Assembly (NCBI GenBank): GCA_037176905.1
Contig: JBBBWG010013334.1
Span: 93,681-157,680, forward strand
Length of the DNA stretch: 64,000 nucleotides
Direction: 5' to 3'
Origin: Azolla pinnata
Lineage: Eukaryota > Streptophyta > Polypodiopsida > Salviniales > Salviniaceae
Within the stretch, counting starts at the first letter, position 1. Each line of letters starts with the position of its first letter. The notes under the pieces were generated by a model, which saw only the letters and a program-made list of their open reading frames with translations, did no database searches and was not told where the DNA came from. The translations under genes were made by a program, and so were the position numbers. This document shows positions 46,001 to 55,694 of the stretch, in pieces.

Positions 46001-48478
46001 TGTTCTTTTTCGTCGAAACGAATTTCTACTATTAGTTAAACCAAGGCACTGCCAGCTATGTACAAAGCATAGATCTGAGGGATCCTCTCTATGCTATACA
46101 TTTCCCCTTACCACTATGCTGTGTTTTCTACAACGAGATTTTCAAAAGTTCTGGGATCCAGGATCCCCTTATTTTAGCTATCCTGGTGGAAGAAAGAGTA
46201 TGCTCAGTGGTGAGTAGTGCCAACCGGTTGAGCTAATATACCCCAATCTTTCTAGGACATGTCAGCATCTATGAAGTAATTCTGAGTCCCTCAGCTCAAA
46301 TCTACCCTGAGGCAATCTGTATCTATTGGTACTATATTTCCTTACTGTTCGGACGGGGGTTGATAGATGTTTTTAAACTCCATCGTAGACAGAGCTTCAT
46401 GACAAGCAGAGTGCTTATCAACACCCATTTTTCCCATGTGCACCACGTCAGCCACTTTTCCTGTCCCATTTCTACTCAGTTTCTGTACTGTGCTCTTGTG
46501 CCTATATTGGGTCTTCCTATTTCTTATATCATAGTCATTGATTCGTGCCAAAAAATCTTGGCATTTTTACTTTGCCATGCCCAACGAGAAGTGGGCTCCT
46601 TGTGGGGACATCTAGTACCCTCAATATTCTCAGCCAGATTTGCTTGCATGTGGGTACTCCTACAAATAGTGCTTATCCCTTTCCATGGGATTTCCACATC
46701 TGCTGCAGCTAGATCATTATGTGACCTAAAGTGAAGTCTTAGATCAGATTTTAGTCTTTGGAAAGCTCATTTATTCTGAAAATAGCAATATCAGCCTCTG
46801 GAATCCTAGTTTGTTCTTTCTTGGATATAGTACTAGTTCAGCGATTTCTCCTCCTAATTCTTGTTATGTCAAGCCTAATTCTGATACACTGTTTTGTGGA
46901 GTTTGGAACTTTTTGTACTCAATTTATGGTGTGCAAGGCCTCTCTTCTCAATTCAGACTGCATCATGATGTTTGAAACCTTTTGTGCTTAATTCATGCTG
47001 TACATATTTGCTCTTGAAATGGTAACGTACACATATACACCCCCAAGAGCCCTGAACTCAATTGTGTCTGTTCAAATGTAAATGTGACACCCAACTCTTG
47101 GTGGAGATGAATTCAACTGATCTGTGAATTCGCTGTCACATTAGACTTAACTGGGAAGTAATATAAACAACAGGAGATTGTGTGGCTCACTTGAGATATG
47201 TTTCATGTGTGTGGAAATATATTCTTCCTCTAGCTGAATCAGTTTGTTGCTTTCATGAAGCTGGTAACAAAGCATCAACACAGAGTATCCTCTAGACCTT
47301 CAACATCAAACCGGGTGATCCGATCAGGCCATAGAAGTGAAAATAGTGAACAAGATGAAAGTAACGAAGCCATATTACCTACATCATCAAGCGAAAAGAC
47401 TGCAGGGAAAATAGTAAGTCATGAAACTGGAAGCACAAAACAAGTCTTCAACTTTGTGGAGATATGGACAAGTGAGCAGAAAAATGATGCATCTTGCTGT
47501 GTTGACACGGTATGCAACTTTTTGAATTTTGTAATTGTATGGGATTGTGATCTTTGGCCTGATTGATTTATTTTGAAGCGGTGCAGGTCTCCTCAAAAGG
47601 TAGCATTGTTACTATTTGGCGGCCCATCGTGCCAGAAGGGTATGTACAAATAGAATGCTTGAATCTAAATTCTAGACTTAAAATTTTTCATGCCAACTAT
47701 TTCTTATTCTCTGTGGGTTTTGTCTCCTCTCACGCAGCTACATTTCCGTCGGAGATATTGCGCACATTGGAAGACATCCACCATTGCTTGCATTCTCGTA
47801 CATCAACAAGCCTGGGATGTTTGCACATCCAACGGGATTTGATCTTGTAAGTAGGAACTGTGATCATTGGCAGCTTGCCATCTCATACATAAAAAGGGAA
47901 TCTGGAATGTGTACACTTGAAACTGGATCTGATCTTCTGAGTAGGATATGGTGTGCTGGATATTTATCTAGCATGAGATATGCTGGGGCAGTAGGTGAAG
48001 TCACTTCCCTTCATGTGTAATGTACTGAAGTTGTTTCTATCTAAGATCGCAATGTCATGCCACCAATACACTCTCATATGTAGGTTTCCTGTGGCAGTTT
48101 TTGTGGAGAGAATCTTAACCGGATTTCTTTTCCTTTGGGTGCCAGGTATGGAGAAGCTGGAAAGAGGGTTTTCTCAGCCCTGTTTCTATCTGGGCCCCTA
48201 AAGCTCCACGAGGGTATACAGCATTGGGTTGCATTGCCATTGCTGAATTCATCGAGCCCGACATTGGAGATGTTTGGTGTGCCCATTCGAGCCTCGTAGA
48301 GGATTCGCAGTTCGAAGACGAGGAAGTGTGGCATGCTCCAGCTACTTCAGCTTGGGATTGTTTCTTCTACCAGGTTGCAAACGAGGCACTTACCTTCATG
48401 GCCGTTCGGAGGCCCCAACAAAAGGCACAAATGAAGCCAAAGAAGGTCTTGCCAGACCGACTGTCTAGTCCTATTTGA
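18762..48478 (+). CDS. VPS13: VPS13-family bridge-like lipid transfer protein, plant PH-domain type (65 exons)
   Basis: I spliced 65 coding exons by hand; all junctions keep frame and the total of 13,089 bases gives 4,362 aa, close to the roughly 4,200 aa of the Arabidopsis PH-domain VPS13 (At4g17140, called VPS13M1 as I recall). The start MFAIFKDQV...YLGKYV is the standard chorein beginning. Domain order is chorein N (1-115), an inserted PH domain (about 815-925), a Vps62/DUF946-like block (2019-2423), a C2-like segment (about 2630-2720), a DysF-like block (2935-2985), a VPS13 adaptor-binding type region (3190-3680), the ATG2/VPS13 C-terminal module (3683-3964), a PH-like module (3965-4106) and a final Vps62-like repeat. 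Family members form rod-like grooves that move bulk lipid between membranes at contact sites. Exon coordinates are given in the segment entries. Intron 32 is GC-AG. Introns range from about 75 to 1,595 bp. Confidence 0.95.
19030..19640 (+). repeat. Degenerate tandem array in VPS13 intron 1
   Basis: Recurring pieces such as AGTTTTAA(C/T)TC..AATGCAA, GAGTCCTTATAGT, GTGTTGA..ATTTCATTA and TTAATC(A/G)AT..GCACATTGA appear at roughly 100-125 bp spacing, with shortened units after 19480. Heavily diverged and non-coding. Confidence 0.6.
22085..22350 (+). repeat. Two-copy duplication in VPS13 intron 8, period about 143 bp
   Basis: AAAAAAGTTTATA at about 22112 recurs at about 22255. Both are followed by GTAGTAAAATTAGTAAATAT and CATACAGAATG(T/C)AAGATACTGA-like sequence. 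The second copy runs to within about 15 bases of the exon 9 acceptor. Confidence 0.8.
22363..24800 (+). other. VPS13: VPS13 segment 2: groove region, exons 9-17
   Basis: Exons: 22363-22523, 22613-22783, 22903-22992, 23083-23407, 23475-23579, 24060-24155, 24230-24297, 24381-24501, 24585-24800 (residues 307-757). Contains WWKYAYRVT, KYLSIYIKCLQ, TGGWWSFLWGS and FSVQLDIAAPKIIILSDF, which are typical VPS13 landmarks of the repeating beta groove. Confidence 0.9.
24937..25682 (+). other. VPS13: VPS13 segment 3: inserted PH domain, exons 18-21
   Basis: Exons: 24937-25143, 25216-25325, 25398-25494, 25584-25682 (residues 758-928). The PH-like part begins EGEVSVLVWKGVGNREAVWQ, continues QYAALAGPFLYILES and ends SLETWKGRIQGAIY. 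The closing tryptophan helix is a PH signature. This insertion marks the plant-specific PH-bearing VPS13 class and suggests membrane phosphoinositide binding. Confidence 0.8.
25741..25880 (+). repeat. Two-copy 73 bp duplication in VPS13 intron 21
   Basis: TGCTTCTATACAAAGATTTT at 25741 recurs, diverged, at 25814, each followed by ATGCTATTATT(T/C)AATTGAA. The rest of this 1.2 kb intron (25683-26901) shows nothing recognisable. Confidence 0.8.
26902..33415 (+). other. VPS13: VPS13 segment 4: middle groove region, exons 22-35
   Basis: Exons: 26902-27060, 27149-27226, 27312-27776, 27859-28191, 28803-28934, 29140-29253, 29326-29510, 29718-29844, 29979-30122, 30202-30519, 31236-31880, 32359-32535, 32944-33044, 33123-33415 (residues 929-2018). 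Exon 32 ends at a GC donor. The choice of 33415 for the end of exon 35 is set by frame: GAAT|GTGAGT joins correctly, while the GTAAAT four bases on does not. Confidence 0.85.
31881..32358 (+). other. VPS13: GC-AG intron (VPS13 intron 32)
   Basis: The donor reads ATTAAG|GCAAGTAT and the acceptor GTATCAG|TCAGGAG. The downstream GT at 31885 would break the frame, while the GC donor joins FKNVTIK to SGELLDSCILLG in phase 0. AG|GCAAGT is the known consensus for plant GC-AG introns. Confidence 0.8.
33492..35744 (+). other. VPS13: VPS13 segment 5: Vps62/DUF946-like block, exons 36-40
   Basis: Exons: 33492-33576, 33684-33953, 34031-34399, 35177-35507, 35586-35744 (residues 2019-2423). Repeated FWRARPPPGFAILGD, IWKPICPTGYVSLG, IWRPVLPQGCTFVGD and FWLPIPPAGYAALG motifs are characteristic of the Vps62-like fold fused to plant VPS13 proteins. 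Human and yeast VPS13 lack this form. Confidence 0.85.
35819..39674 (+). other. VPS13: VPS13 segment 6: C2-like and DysF-like regions, exons 41-48
   Basis: Exons: 35819-35982, 36218-36398, 36483-36755, 36925-37122, 37882-37924, 37997-38133, 38290-38808, 38892-39674 (residues 2424-3189). Exon 44 starts a C2-like stretch (ILHLNGLTRQNYMATLRIFP). Exon 48 opens with PLPEGWQWQDNWKVD and continues ENGWSYAFDF and VRRRRWIRS, a dysferlin-like DysF pattern. The join over the tiny 43-base exon 45 is supported by frame only. Confidence 0.8.
39755..42853 (+). other. VPS13: VPS13 segment 7: adaptor-binding (SHR-BD/VAB) region, exons 49-55
   Basis: Exons: 39755-39828, 40706-41036, 41124-41225, 41355-41510, 41816-41979, 42111-42581, 42673-42853 (residues 3190-3682). 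Shows RPYVTFTNRLGEVIFLKQ and VSLDGLNWSLPL. In yeast VPS13 the equivalent region binds Pro-x-Pro adaptor proteins that set organelle targeting; plant adaptors are not known from this sequence. Confidence 0.8.
42967..44970 (+). other. VPS13: VPS13 segment 8: C-terminal ATG2/VPS13 module, exons 56-59
   Basis: Exons: 42967-43103, 43186-43312, 44318-44539, 44611-44970 (residues 3683-3964). Contains ISETRLRLTLETAPRQRP, LGMTSSTLATLSGTVAELS and RRIAGVGDGLVQGTEAIAQG, the amphipathic and conserved VPS13_C blocks that contact the acceptor membrane in other members. Confidence 0.88.
45353..48478 (+). other. VPS13: VPS13 segment 9: PH-like end and terminal Vps62-like repeat, exons 60-65
   Basis: Exons: 45353-45511, 45595-45861, 47234-47509, 47587-47639, 47738-47846, 48146-48478 (residues 3965-4362). 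DHFYITNQKIIMVTTKRVIL and DVQWEDLLALEMA are PH-like. TIWRPIVPEGYISVGDIAH, NKPGMFAHPTGFDLV and SIWAPKAPRGYTALGC form a terminal Vps62-like repeat. Exon 62 is the least certain because it follows a 1,372 bp intron that could hide another exon. Stop TGA at 48476-48478. Confidence 0.82.
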
Positions 48479-49115
48479 TGCGTTTTACGCAGTGAAAAGA
48501 AGCATCACAATCGGTCACGCATAGCCCCTGGTCAAAAAAGCAATTTGTCAGAAATTCAAGCCATTGTATACAGCATCAGTTCATTGTGCAAGGAGATCTT
48601 TTTGTGATCCTTGTTTTCAAGTATAGCACACCACTTGCACATGTATTTGGGAGGCTTTTTTTTTCATGAAGGAGCCAAGCTAAAAGGGTTGCTTGGGAAG
48701 CTCTCAAATGTAGAGATGTGTATCGTGAAGGTATGTGGAATTTAAATAAAAGATCTACCGATAGCTTTTACGCTCTCTTGTTATGTTTCTTGTGAAATTG
48801 TTCTAGTTCTTGGAGATACAGTTTTTGGTGATGGAAACACTATTGTTTTGGATGTGCTCAATGAAGAACCCAAATTCTTCAATGCATAGACCTAAGTTAC
48901 CAGATTACTCTTGTGAGTACGAGAGATATGTATGTATGTATCAATGTATGTACGTGCGTACGTTCTATACATATCAACCAATTGTGATGTTTTTGTACAG
49001 AATGAAGTAAGCGTGCTCAGAACATGTTTAACAATGATTCCCGTTTTTGGAAAATGAATTTCATGGGCTCTGATCTGTTCCATGGTCTACGTTGGAAAGG
49101 GTGAGTATGAACATT
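48479..49115. other. VPS13 3' flank; short microsatellite, no gene
   Basis: Probable 3' UTR, with a possible polyadenylation region around 48745 (AATTTAAATAAAAGA). A short (TATG)n/(TACG)n tract lies at about 48926-48964. No other feature seen. Confidence 0.5.
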
Positions 49116-49575
49116 GGGAAATATAATTTTAAATTACATTTTAACGCCTAATAGACTGTGATTGGAGTAGCAAACTCAGATTCGGCAAGAATGTCATTTT
49201 TGGGTAGCATTGAAAGGGAATTGGCCCTCAAGACCTAGAGTCAAATCTCATAGCTTAACCCTAGTTTTGAATCTGCGATTGCTGTGTCACTTCCATTTGT
49301 AGTGATGATGCCAGATATAAAAATAGCGGAAATCCACAAGAATATATAATAAAAAATTCACCTACTTTCACTAAAAATTAGCACCCAATTGAATCCGTTC
49401 GGAAATCGATTAGGATCGATTCCCTTACTATATTCGACTAACAAATGTTATTAACATGTTGATTGGGTGTTATTATCAATTAGTTGAGCGGTAGTTAAAC
49501 CGGCCATTAATTCCTAAAACTCGGAGTTGTAATTTCTAGTTGTAATGGGCGTTAAGAATATATATAGGGGAGAGA
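49116..49575. mobile_element. MITE copy C, same family as 9996-10879, degraded ends
   Basis: The left end GGGAAATATAATTTT leads into AAATTACATTTTAACGCCTA at 49131-49150, the family's terminal-repeat core. A weaker inverted match (TGGGCGTTAAGAATATA) lies near 49545-49562. The interior shares CACCCAATTGAATCCG, GATCGATTCCCTTACTATAT and TTAACATGTTGATTGGG with copy A. Target-site duplication is not clear. Confidence 0.6.
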
Positions 49576-49658
49576 TACCATAACATTTTATGTGATTAGT
49601 AAAGAAAAGAACAAACTAAAAAACCCATTTGTGGGGTTGGCCCATAAAGAGAAGAATT

Positions 49659-49729
49659 TGCACTGGCCGGGAATCGAACCCGGGTCTGTACCGTGGCAGG
49701 GTACTATTCTACCACTAGACCACCAGTGC
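49659..49729 (-). tRNA. tRNA-Gly (anticodon GCC), copy 1
   Basis: On the minus strand: acceptor GCACTGG pairing with CCAGTGC, D-arm GGTCTAGTGGTAGAAT, anticodon loop CCTGCCACG (GCC), and T-arm with GGTTCGATTCC. It is 71 nt including discriminator A, intronless, with all stems intact. The terminal CCA is not encoded, as usual in plants. Confidence 0.97.
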
Positions 49730-49845
49730 CGATGAATAACATCAATTATACAAATCAAACTAATATGTTCTATTAAATCTACTGAATTGCTCTCAATCCT
49801 TTGGAAATCTAGTAAATTAGGAACCAAAACAGAGTAAAAAGCCAG

Positions 49846-49916
49846 TGCACTGGCCGGGAATCGAACCCGGGTCTGTACCGTGGCAGGGTACTATTCTACC
49901 ACTAGACCACCAGTGC
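49846..49916 (-). tRNA. tRNA-Gly (anticodon GCC), copy 2
   Basis: Identical in sequence to the copy at 49659-49729 and 187 bp away in the same orientation. Flanking sequence is also duplicated but diverged (CTCAATCCTT(T/C)GGAAATCTA on both sides), so an older tandem duplication has kept the tRNA part unchanged. Confidence 0.97.
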
Positions 49917-49929
49917 TGATGAATATTGG

Positions 49930-50870
49930 CTCAATATATTAAAAGGTAGAAGACTTTTTGCTACTGCTCAATCCTTCGGAAATCTACTTTCTTAGGCCAA
50001 AATAAGAGAGAAGGAGAAGCTATATAGCGAGACTCAGGATTGGATCCCTACATTTATAGGCATATTAGACTTTTTTTCTCTCCCTCAACAAGTTTACTTG
50101 GACCTCCACGCTTGTTAGCTTTCTCTACTCTTTCCATTCACCTAGGTCACCACCGCAAGTACATGATAAATAGGTTACATCAGCCTTGCAGTTTATGCAG
50201 CTTCGTCAATCGTCTTCGATTGCATCATTTCCTTCTCAGCTCAAATCTTCCCCATCTTTCTGAATGTCTAGTGGTAGAATACTACCCGTCACAGTACAGA
50301 CCCAGGTTCAATTCCAACCCAAACGATGGAGAAGCTGGATATGTCCATCTCTAGTATCATTTGAGCAAAACCTCTGGGATTAGGGCTCCCAGCCACTTTT
50401 ATTATTTAGTTATTAGTTTGTCTGTTACTACTGTAAACGCTGACACAGCTCATCCGCACCCAAACTCCCAACATTTCTTTCTCAAGCAAAAGCATAATCA
50501 TTGGCGAAAGGAGTAGAACGATATGGAGCACAGATTGTTAGCATTACAACCATATGCTGATTCAAGCAGCAAAATTGTTCCCAAAAGTTCAATACACCGG
50601 TTGCTCCATATAACACCGGTCTTCCCGACGATCACCTCTTGAACTTAAGAACACTCCAATATGATGCAACAGAAATTTCATCTGAAATAAAGGGCCTTTC
50701 GAAGTTCTAAGAAAGCTAGCATGAAATAAGAGCATGCTTAAGTTAACTGGTCATAGATCCAGCATCCAATCATATGCATCAGCACAGAAACATGTCCCCA
50801 ATATTGTTACTTTCTTGATACAGCTCTCAAAGCTTCATTGGACTGTTCTACTACAGGGGAATTTAACCTC
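49930..50870. other. Intergenic DNA; only the tRNA relic recognised
   Basis: Apart from the relic at 50262-50320, no gene or strong repeat was seen. It includes the end of the duplicated tRNA flank to about 50000. Confidence 0.5.
50262..50320 (+). pseudogene. tRNA-Gly relic in the opposite orientation
   Basis: GTCTAGTGGTAGAATACTACC followed by GTCACAGTACAGACCCAGGTTCAATTCC aligns to the two intact genes from D-arm to T-arm. Both acceptor strands are gone, the anticodon stem has lost a base and mismatches, and the T-loop reads TTCAATT. It is on the plus strand, inverted relative to the intact pair. Confidence 0.85.
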
Positions 50871-50879
50871 AAATATAAT

Positions 50880-50995
50880 TTATATATAGATCGATAGATA
50901 GATAGATAGATATATAGATATATATAGAGAGAGAGAGAAAGAGAGATAGATATAGATATATGTAGATATATATATGTATGTATGTATATAATGCA
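50880..50995. repeat. GATA/TAGA-type microsatellite
   Basis: Starts with (GATA)n and shifts to (GA)n and (TATG)n. It lies about 315-430 bp beyond the stop codon of the minus-strand Rab GDI gene. Confidence 0.85.
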
Positions 50996-51309
50996 AACAG
51001 CACATACCACATTAAAACCCATGTACTTAAGGAAACAAAAGAACATTTCATTGGAACACAAAAAGATTACCAAGACAACAACCTGGCCTGGTGACCAGCG
51101 CATGTAAATATTTTAATCCTCCCATTAATCATTCACTTAAGAAAATTATGGACACATCATTGCGGCTCTTCTGTCACCAATCAGGATTTTTTTATGTGAT
51201 AGCATTTGGAAAGATTCATACCCATGCATCATTGTGAGAGAATAGATTGGGAAAACAAAAAAATATATATGTGATGGAGAGGAAACCATAACAGATGTTT
51301 CATTCTTTT

Positions 51310-51467
51310 TCACTCCTCGGCTGCGCTCGCTGCACTTAAATCCACGGACAAGTCCAGAACCTGCTTGTAAGACAATTGAACATACACACAGCATGAAGCG
51401 AAATAAATTAATGTCTGAATGGAACATACATGCAAAGAAACTATTGTAAATTTTTGGAATTTTTATG

Positions 51468-51515
<48 letters not shown>

Positions 51516-54500
51516 TGTATGTATGCATATGTAAGTACACATACATGCGTGTGTTTTCCTCAGCATAATATATGCATTCTACCTACCTTGCCAGTGATAG
51601 CTGTATACAGTGCCAACACATCCTGAACAGTCGTCTCAAAATGGGTTGTGGCATCGTAACTCTGGTTTCACAAAATAGCCACGATAGCATGTTCATATGC
51701 CTCTTTGTACAATTGCCATAATGATTCAAACCAAATATCAAGCAAAAAGAAAGACTTACTCTTGAAATGTAGCATTGGTCCAATGAAGGTTCGTTTACAG
51801 GCTCGAATCTATCATAGGTATCATAGAAAATCTCATCAACCTGACCCAAAAGACTGATTCCTGGCTTTAATTCCAGCTCAGGCTCATCAGTTTCGGCTGT
51901 GGCTGAAACAAATGCAATAAACTTGCCCTTTGGAGCTACATTATGTGAGTGAGAACAGCAGAAGACGTACCTGGGGAAAAACAGAATGATGCAATCATAA
52001 ACCTGTAACTTCCTCATTGTATATATACAAATAAACACACAAAAACACAGAATGTCAAACTCACATGTCAGATTTTCTGCCTAGCTGCTTTTGAGGTAAA
52101 ATGATTTGGACTGATGAAGAATCATTTGTATTTGGTATGGGATGGCTCATAATGCAGATTGCACGAGCAACCTTTCCTACCTTTTTCACCTGCAAAAGAA
52201 GCTTTAGTTTAATGTAATCCAATGAACTGCAACCACTTCATTTTGTATTATTGTTTCAAATAAGCCACAAAGTTGACACAATAACACACCATCACTTTTT
52301 TGTATTCTCAAAGAGAGGTTTTATCCATCTTTGACAATATTGTCAAATTATACATCCAAAGCTCGATACGCAATACCCATAAATAGCAGGCCTGCTGTGG
52401 CATACCTTGTTTGGAAGGTAGGATGGATCACACACAACCTTCTTTGTTTTCGCAGTCTCCCCTTCTGATGTGACGCCACATGCTTTGCCTTCTTCATCAA
52501 ACTCTACCTGTTTATATGCACATAAATTACACAATACTACTACTTAATGAACTGCTGTAATCAACCCCACAAGAGAGCAATTTACCTTGCACTCTGGTTT
52601 TGCTAGCATATATGTACCACCGTAAACTGCACTCAACCGTGCAAAACCCTATCATATTTGAGACCAAATACATCTCTCACATTAGTACAACAGCCAAAAG
52701 AAAAACTCTATGGCTAATATTGGAACATTTTCATAAACATACATCTACAGAAATGCATCCATGCATATATAAATTCATAAATGTGTCTGGTTGTGTCTTG
52801 TCTTGTGTGCGAAATAAGTATCACCTGTGGCAATTCACCAAGCCCATACAAGGGATAAATGTATGGAGAGCCTCCTTGAAAGCGAGCTAATGATTCAGAA
52901 TACAGCTGCAATTTCGAAATGAATGAGATAAAATCAGGCCATTATGCATAAGAGTATGGATCCTTGAACTAAAGGAAGTTCCTTCACACGTTTACCTTCA
53001 CCCGTTTGACAAACTCGAGTGCAGGTTGATCAAGATATGTATCATCGCGATATAATGCCAAAGCGTGCCCAATAAAATCAATAGTATTCTCATCTAGCCC
53101 ATACTTCCTGTTTAAGGCAACACCAAAATACAGTAGATTCAAACACAGAATTTTACTTGGATAGCTTGAAAGAAAGAACTGCCAGTTTTCATGGAAATTT
53201 AGCTTCTGGGTGAAAGTATTACGCATAAATCTCTCTCGGAGTAATTCTTGTAAGGTCTAAACCCTCGTGAGTCTTTGGATCATTCTCCACATAATCCTGA
53301 ACATATATGAAAAACTTTCGAGCTCGGCGTTTCTCAAATAGGCCCATGAGTGGAGACCTCAATGCCTCTACATCTGTAGCAGGGACTTTGTGAATCTGAT
53401 CAAATCCAAAAACACAGAAAAACCATTAGAAATACCTAGCATGCCAGCTTATTGCTCACAAGAACAGAAAGTTAGTGAATTAATTCTGTTTAAGTATTCA
53501 AAATGACGGTTTCCAGAAGATATTCTATGATAATGAAATCTTCGGATGATAATCTAGGTTCCAAAATTGATCAATTTTCTTTCACCCCAGAGGACCACCA
53601 AGAAACAGAATAATACTTACCTTCCCTTTGTTGAAAACATAGCTCCCATCTACAGCTTTAAACATCAAGTACTTAGTGACATCTGTATGTATCAATACAC
53701 GTACAAGGGCTCCATTTGCCATCATAAACTGAAAACAGAAAAAAATACAGATAAAAACTTCAACTGAATAGGCTCGGATTAATTCAGTATATGGTTAAAT
53801 TTCTTTGTATCAAAATAATTTTTAAATTTTCTTTTAAAATTGTTATGATACAAATATGTATGGTTACCCAAAGTCATTAAGCTACATATGAAAAGTTTAC
53901 AATATCCATAAAATAAAACAACTCAGATGAAGTGCTTAAAGCATCATCGCTGTCACTTTGAGGAAAGAGAAAGGTGGTGTTTGATAGATACCTTTGGAAC
54001 CATGTCCACATTGTAGTCTCTACTTGAACCCAAATGTGAAGGAGGCTGCTCACCAGCCCGAAATTTGGACCACAACTGGATAATACAGACAACACCATAT
54101 CAAAAAACAGAAATCTTCTTTCAGACTAGAATTTACTTAATGAAACTACATTACCTGTGTAAGATTGAGAGATGCTGACTCCCCCCCATAATAATCATTT
54201 CTATCCATGTGCAGAACCTATCCAATAGCAAAAACAAGGCTTTGCATAAGGGACATAATATTTCACAACAGAGATATTAGTATTTGCATAGCTCCATGTC
54301 ATCTAATGACAGAAATTGATAGCAAAACATCTTGAGCATCTTTAAATATATTGAATGGTTCATGATAGAATTTCCTAACAAAAACTTTGAAACAGCATCG
54401 CATGATAGATAGGAATCGGATGAGTTTGACTTATACCATAGCATCTTTGGATAATTCACATATTAGATTATAGTATCATTACAGACAAGCAGTCCAAATC

Positions 54501-55495
54501 CAACAACTTGCACTGTGCCTGCACGAGAAGTTTCGAAAATGCAAGATTTGCATCAAATTGCACAAGAAAGACAATATTATGCCAGACACTAGTGATGGAT
54601 GCGCTTACTTTACAGAACACAGAAAGAGTGAGAAATGAATTCCTCATTTCATGTCAACGTGTACAAACTATGAATAATCAACAACAATGAGTGATTGATC
54701 ATACCACAATTATAATTTGACAAATTTCCGCAATACTGCTTAAGATAGAAGGCAATAACCATGGCGATTCTGAGATGACAGAAAAATGGAAGAGAAAAAG
54801 TGCCGCTATGGAAGTCAAACCCCTAAATGTAGCATATTAAGATTTGAGGTTCACCCTGTAAAGCTTGACCACATCCATACAGGAAGAAAACATACATATC
54901 CAGAAGAGAAACGATACATCAAAGCAACAACGAAATCGCAAGGAAATGGCAAGGAAAAAAATGAGAAGGAAAACATATGCCATTTATCAGATCTACTCTT
55001 TTAACTTTGAGGTTGAAATGGTTTATGAGCATCATTGTTGCTAGAGAGAAAAGAAATGCGTAATCTTTGCGAATTTGAAAACCGAAATCCAGTCTAAACC
55101 AGAATATTGAAGCTACTCTTCACGAAAACCAAAGAAGAAGAAGAAGAAGAAGAAGAAAAAAAAGGCTAGCTGATGATCAACCCTAGCCTAGCTCGCCTTA
55201 GGATCTATGCTTTTCCATGACCATCATCAGGAATCAACATCAAATGACATAGGCTTTTCCGGGAGGTTTTGGAGGACTGGGAATAGAAATCTCTGCAGAC
55301 AGTGGAAATACAGGAATGCGAAGAAACAAACGAAGGGGGAGGGGGAGGGGAGGGGAGGGGAGGGGGGAACAAAGAACAAAAAGCCAAAGAAGAAGGAGGC
55401 AGGCGTACCTTGAGGCCATTGACGGAGAGGAGGCCGCTGAGAATGCATTCTTTCAGGCCAGTTCCGAGAACAATGACGTCGTATTCTTCATCCAT
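51310..55495 (-). CDS. GDI1: Rab GDP-dissociation inhibitor (13 coding exons)
   Basis: Minus-strand exons, 5' to 3': 55495-55409, 54217-54155, 54075-53992, 53728-53621, 53395-53223, 53107-52996, 52905-52825, 52648-52586, 52507-52406, 52189-52065, 51970-51760, 51661-51587, 51360-51310. All junctions are GT-AG and in frame; the total of 1,335 bases gives 444 aa, the usual plant GDI length. Landmarks are [20 protein letters not shown] (N-terminal nucleotide-fold motif), [46 protein letters not shown] (conserved Rab-binding region) and [17 protein letters not shown] extracts GDP-bound prenylated Rabs from membranes and recycles them through the cytosol, supporting all vesicle traffic. It lacks the long insertion of Rab escort proteins, so GDI is preferred over REP. 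The extreme C terminus is short, Ala- and Glu-rich. Confidence 0.97.
51465..51530. repeat. (TA)n(TATG)n microsatellite in the last GDI intron
   Basis: TA repeats switch to (TGTA)n then ATGCATATG, within the intron 51361-51586. It is pure enough to be length-polymorphic. Confidence 0.9.
54218..55408 (-). other. First intron of the GDI gene
   Basis: A 1,191 bp first intron following a 29-codon exon, with a (GAA)n tract at about 55132-55160 and a G-rich run at about 55333-55367. No exon or embedded gene was recognised inside it. Long first introns often enhance expression in plants; that is only a possibility here. Confidence 0.6.
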
Positions 55496-55589
55496 GGCGG
55501 GTGTCGGGACGATTGGATCGGATCGGATCGGAGAAGAAGGAGAAGCGATCGAGGTGCGTGCAGGTTACAGGGACTTCTTCTGCTTCTGC

Positions 55590-55690
55590 TTCTTCTGCTT
55601 CTTCTTCGTCTTCTTCTTCTTCTTCTTCTTGTAGACCTTTTCACACTGCACTCTTCTTCTTCTTCTTTCTTCTTCTTCTTCTTCTTCCTG
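55590..55690 (-). repeat. TTC/CTT tract upstream of GDI
   Basis: Interrupted (CTT)n on the plus strand, so GAA-rich on the GDI sense strand, about 95-195 bp before the start codon and likely in or near its 5' UTR. GGATCGGATCGGATCGG repeats at about 55514-55532 are nearer the start. Confidence 0.8.
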
Positions 55691-55694
55691 CTCA

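Noticed and set aside
45862-47233. Possible extra exon or separate gene in the long VPS13 intron 61
   Set aside because: Small open frames here show no VPS13-like or other motif, and exons 61 and 62 already join in phase.
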